64,000 nt of DNA from Chaenocephalus aceratus (taxonomy: Eukaryota > Chordata > Actinopteri > Perciformes > Channichthyidae). Where the stretch lies: assembly GCA_023974075.1 (NCBI GenBank), contig CM043800.1, forward strand, positions 12,794,894 to 12,858,893, read 5' to 3'. The notes beneath the pieces were generated by a model. That model was not told the DNA's origin. It saw only the letters and a program-made list of their open reading frames with translations, and made no database searches. Every line of letters begins with the position of its first letter. Positions within the stretch are counted from its first letter, which is position 1. This document shows positions 63,401 to 64,000 of the stretch, piece by piece. The position numbers and the translations under genes were made by a program.

Positions 63401-64000
63401 ATTATGCTTGGAGCAAGTGCTTGGAGCAAGTGCTTGGAGCAAGTGCCCCAGAAGTCTGGTGACAAAGATTTCACAGCAAGACAGTTTTCATGGGCACCTA
63501 AAGTCAGGTGCTGATTCCTTTACTGTATGTTGAAACCTTAAGTTCAAACTTACTTTGAGTAATAAACATAGTTATTTTAATCCAAAACAGGATTTTTTCC
63601 GGAATCGTACTAAGTAGTTTAGTTTGAATTTAAAATGTGATACAACTTAGCAGCTATTGAGCTATCTGCGGTTAGCAGTGCTTTTTTTTACGTAGTTACG
63701 TTTCTGCTTAGGGTAATTAACAAAGCAGATATACAGTATAGTAAGTAGAAACAAAACCAAATGAAATTCATACAACTGGTCCAGGTGCTGGAAGACAGAT
63801 TTAGTTACCTTATGAAAAAAACCAAGCTACATGTTTCTTCTGGTTCTAGTTCTTTTCTGGTCAAAGCATCATATCTAACATACAGCTATGAGGGTGGTAT
63901 TGATCTTCTGGTCTAAGCCTTGGAGCAATTGCAAATACCAATGAAATAAATGCAGCTCATTCTGTTTAAATAAAAAAATCTGTAAAATGTTAGCTTATAT
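60493..64000. other. Intergenic, no recognised genes
   Basis: No coding frame with a domain or splice partners was found. A 13-bp unit GCTTGGAGCAAGT is repeated three times at 63406-63444. The rest appears single copy. Confidence 0.4.

Noticed and set aside
63406..63444. CRISPR-like array
   Set aside because: Three directly adjacent 13-bp units with no spacers, in a eukaryotic sequence.

Overview
The window looks like nuclear DNA of a ray-finned (teleost) fish. It has vertebrate-type split genes with GT-AG introns, many short dinucleotide repeats, a DIRS-type tyrosine-recombinase retrotransposon, and many short DNA transposons with intact target-site duplications. No bacterial or viral gene organisation is visible. 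The species is not identified.

Layout: 1-1925 is one end of a DIRS-like retroelement on the minus strand, cut by the window edge. 1926-10068 is mostly noncoding and holds a (GT)96 tract, a possible first exon near 6.0-6.8 kb and a 110-bp near-perfect hairpin at 6987-7096. 10149-36780 (+) is a spectraplakin-type gene (MACF1/dystonin family) that I assembled from 39 coding exons, about 2116 residues. It has a myristoylation-type N-terminus, about 15 spectrin repeats, two EF-hands, a GAR domain and a Ser-rich tail, but no actin-binding or plakin domain in this transcript. Its 6.8-kb intron (13157-19937) carries a small PIF/Harbinger-like element and a full-length 5.45-kb DIRS-like element in sense orientation. 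36781-52787 is intergenic and dense in short DNA transposons (hAT, Harbinger, TTAA-flanked and unclassified). 52788-55363 (+) is a three-coding-exon riboflavin transporter, slc52a3-like, 456 residues. 55364-64000 has repeats in the 3' flank and otherwise no gene that I can support.

The two host genes are unrelated in function: one is a cytoskeletal linker that binds microtubules through GAR, the other a plasma-membrane vitamin B2 carrier. They share only strand and neighbourhood. The least ordinary items are four. The DIRS-like element keeps textbook terminal and internal complementary repeats plus a gag-like and a recombinase region, but has no recognisable reverse transcriptase. A 45-bp array of NRF1-like motifs lies inside it. 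The spectraplakin starts from a short lipid-anchor exon. One of its spectrin exons carries an apparent one-base frameshift.
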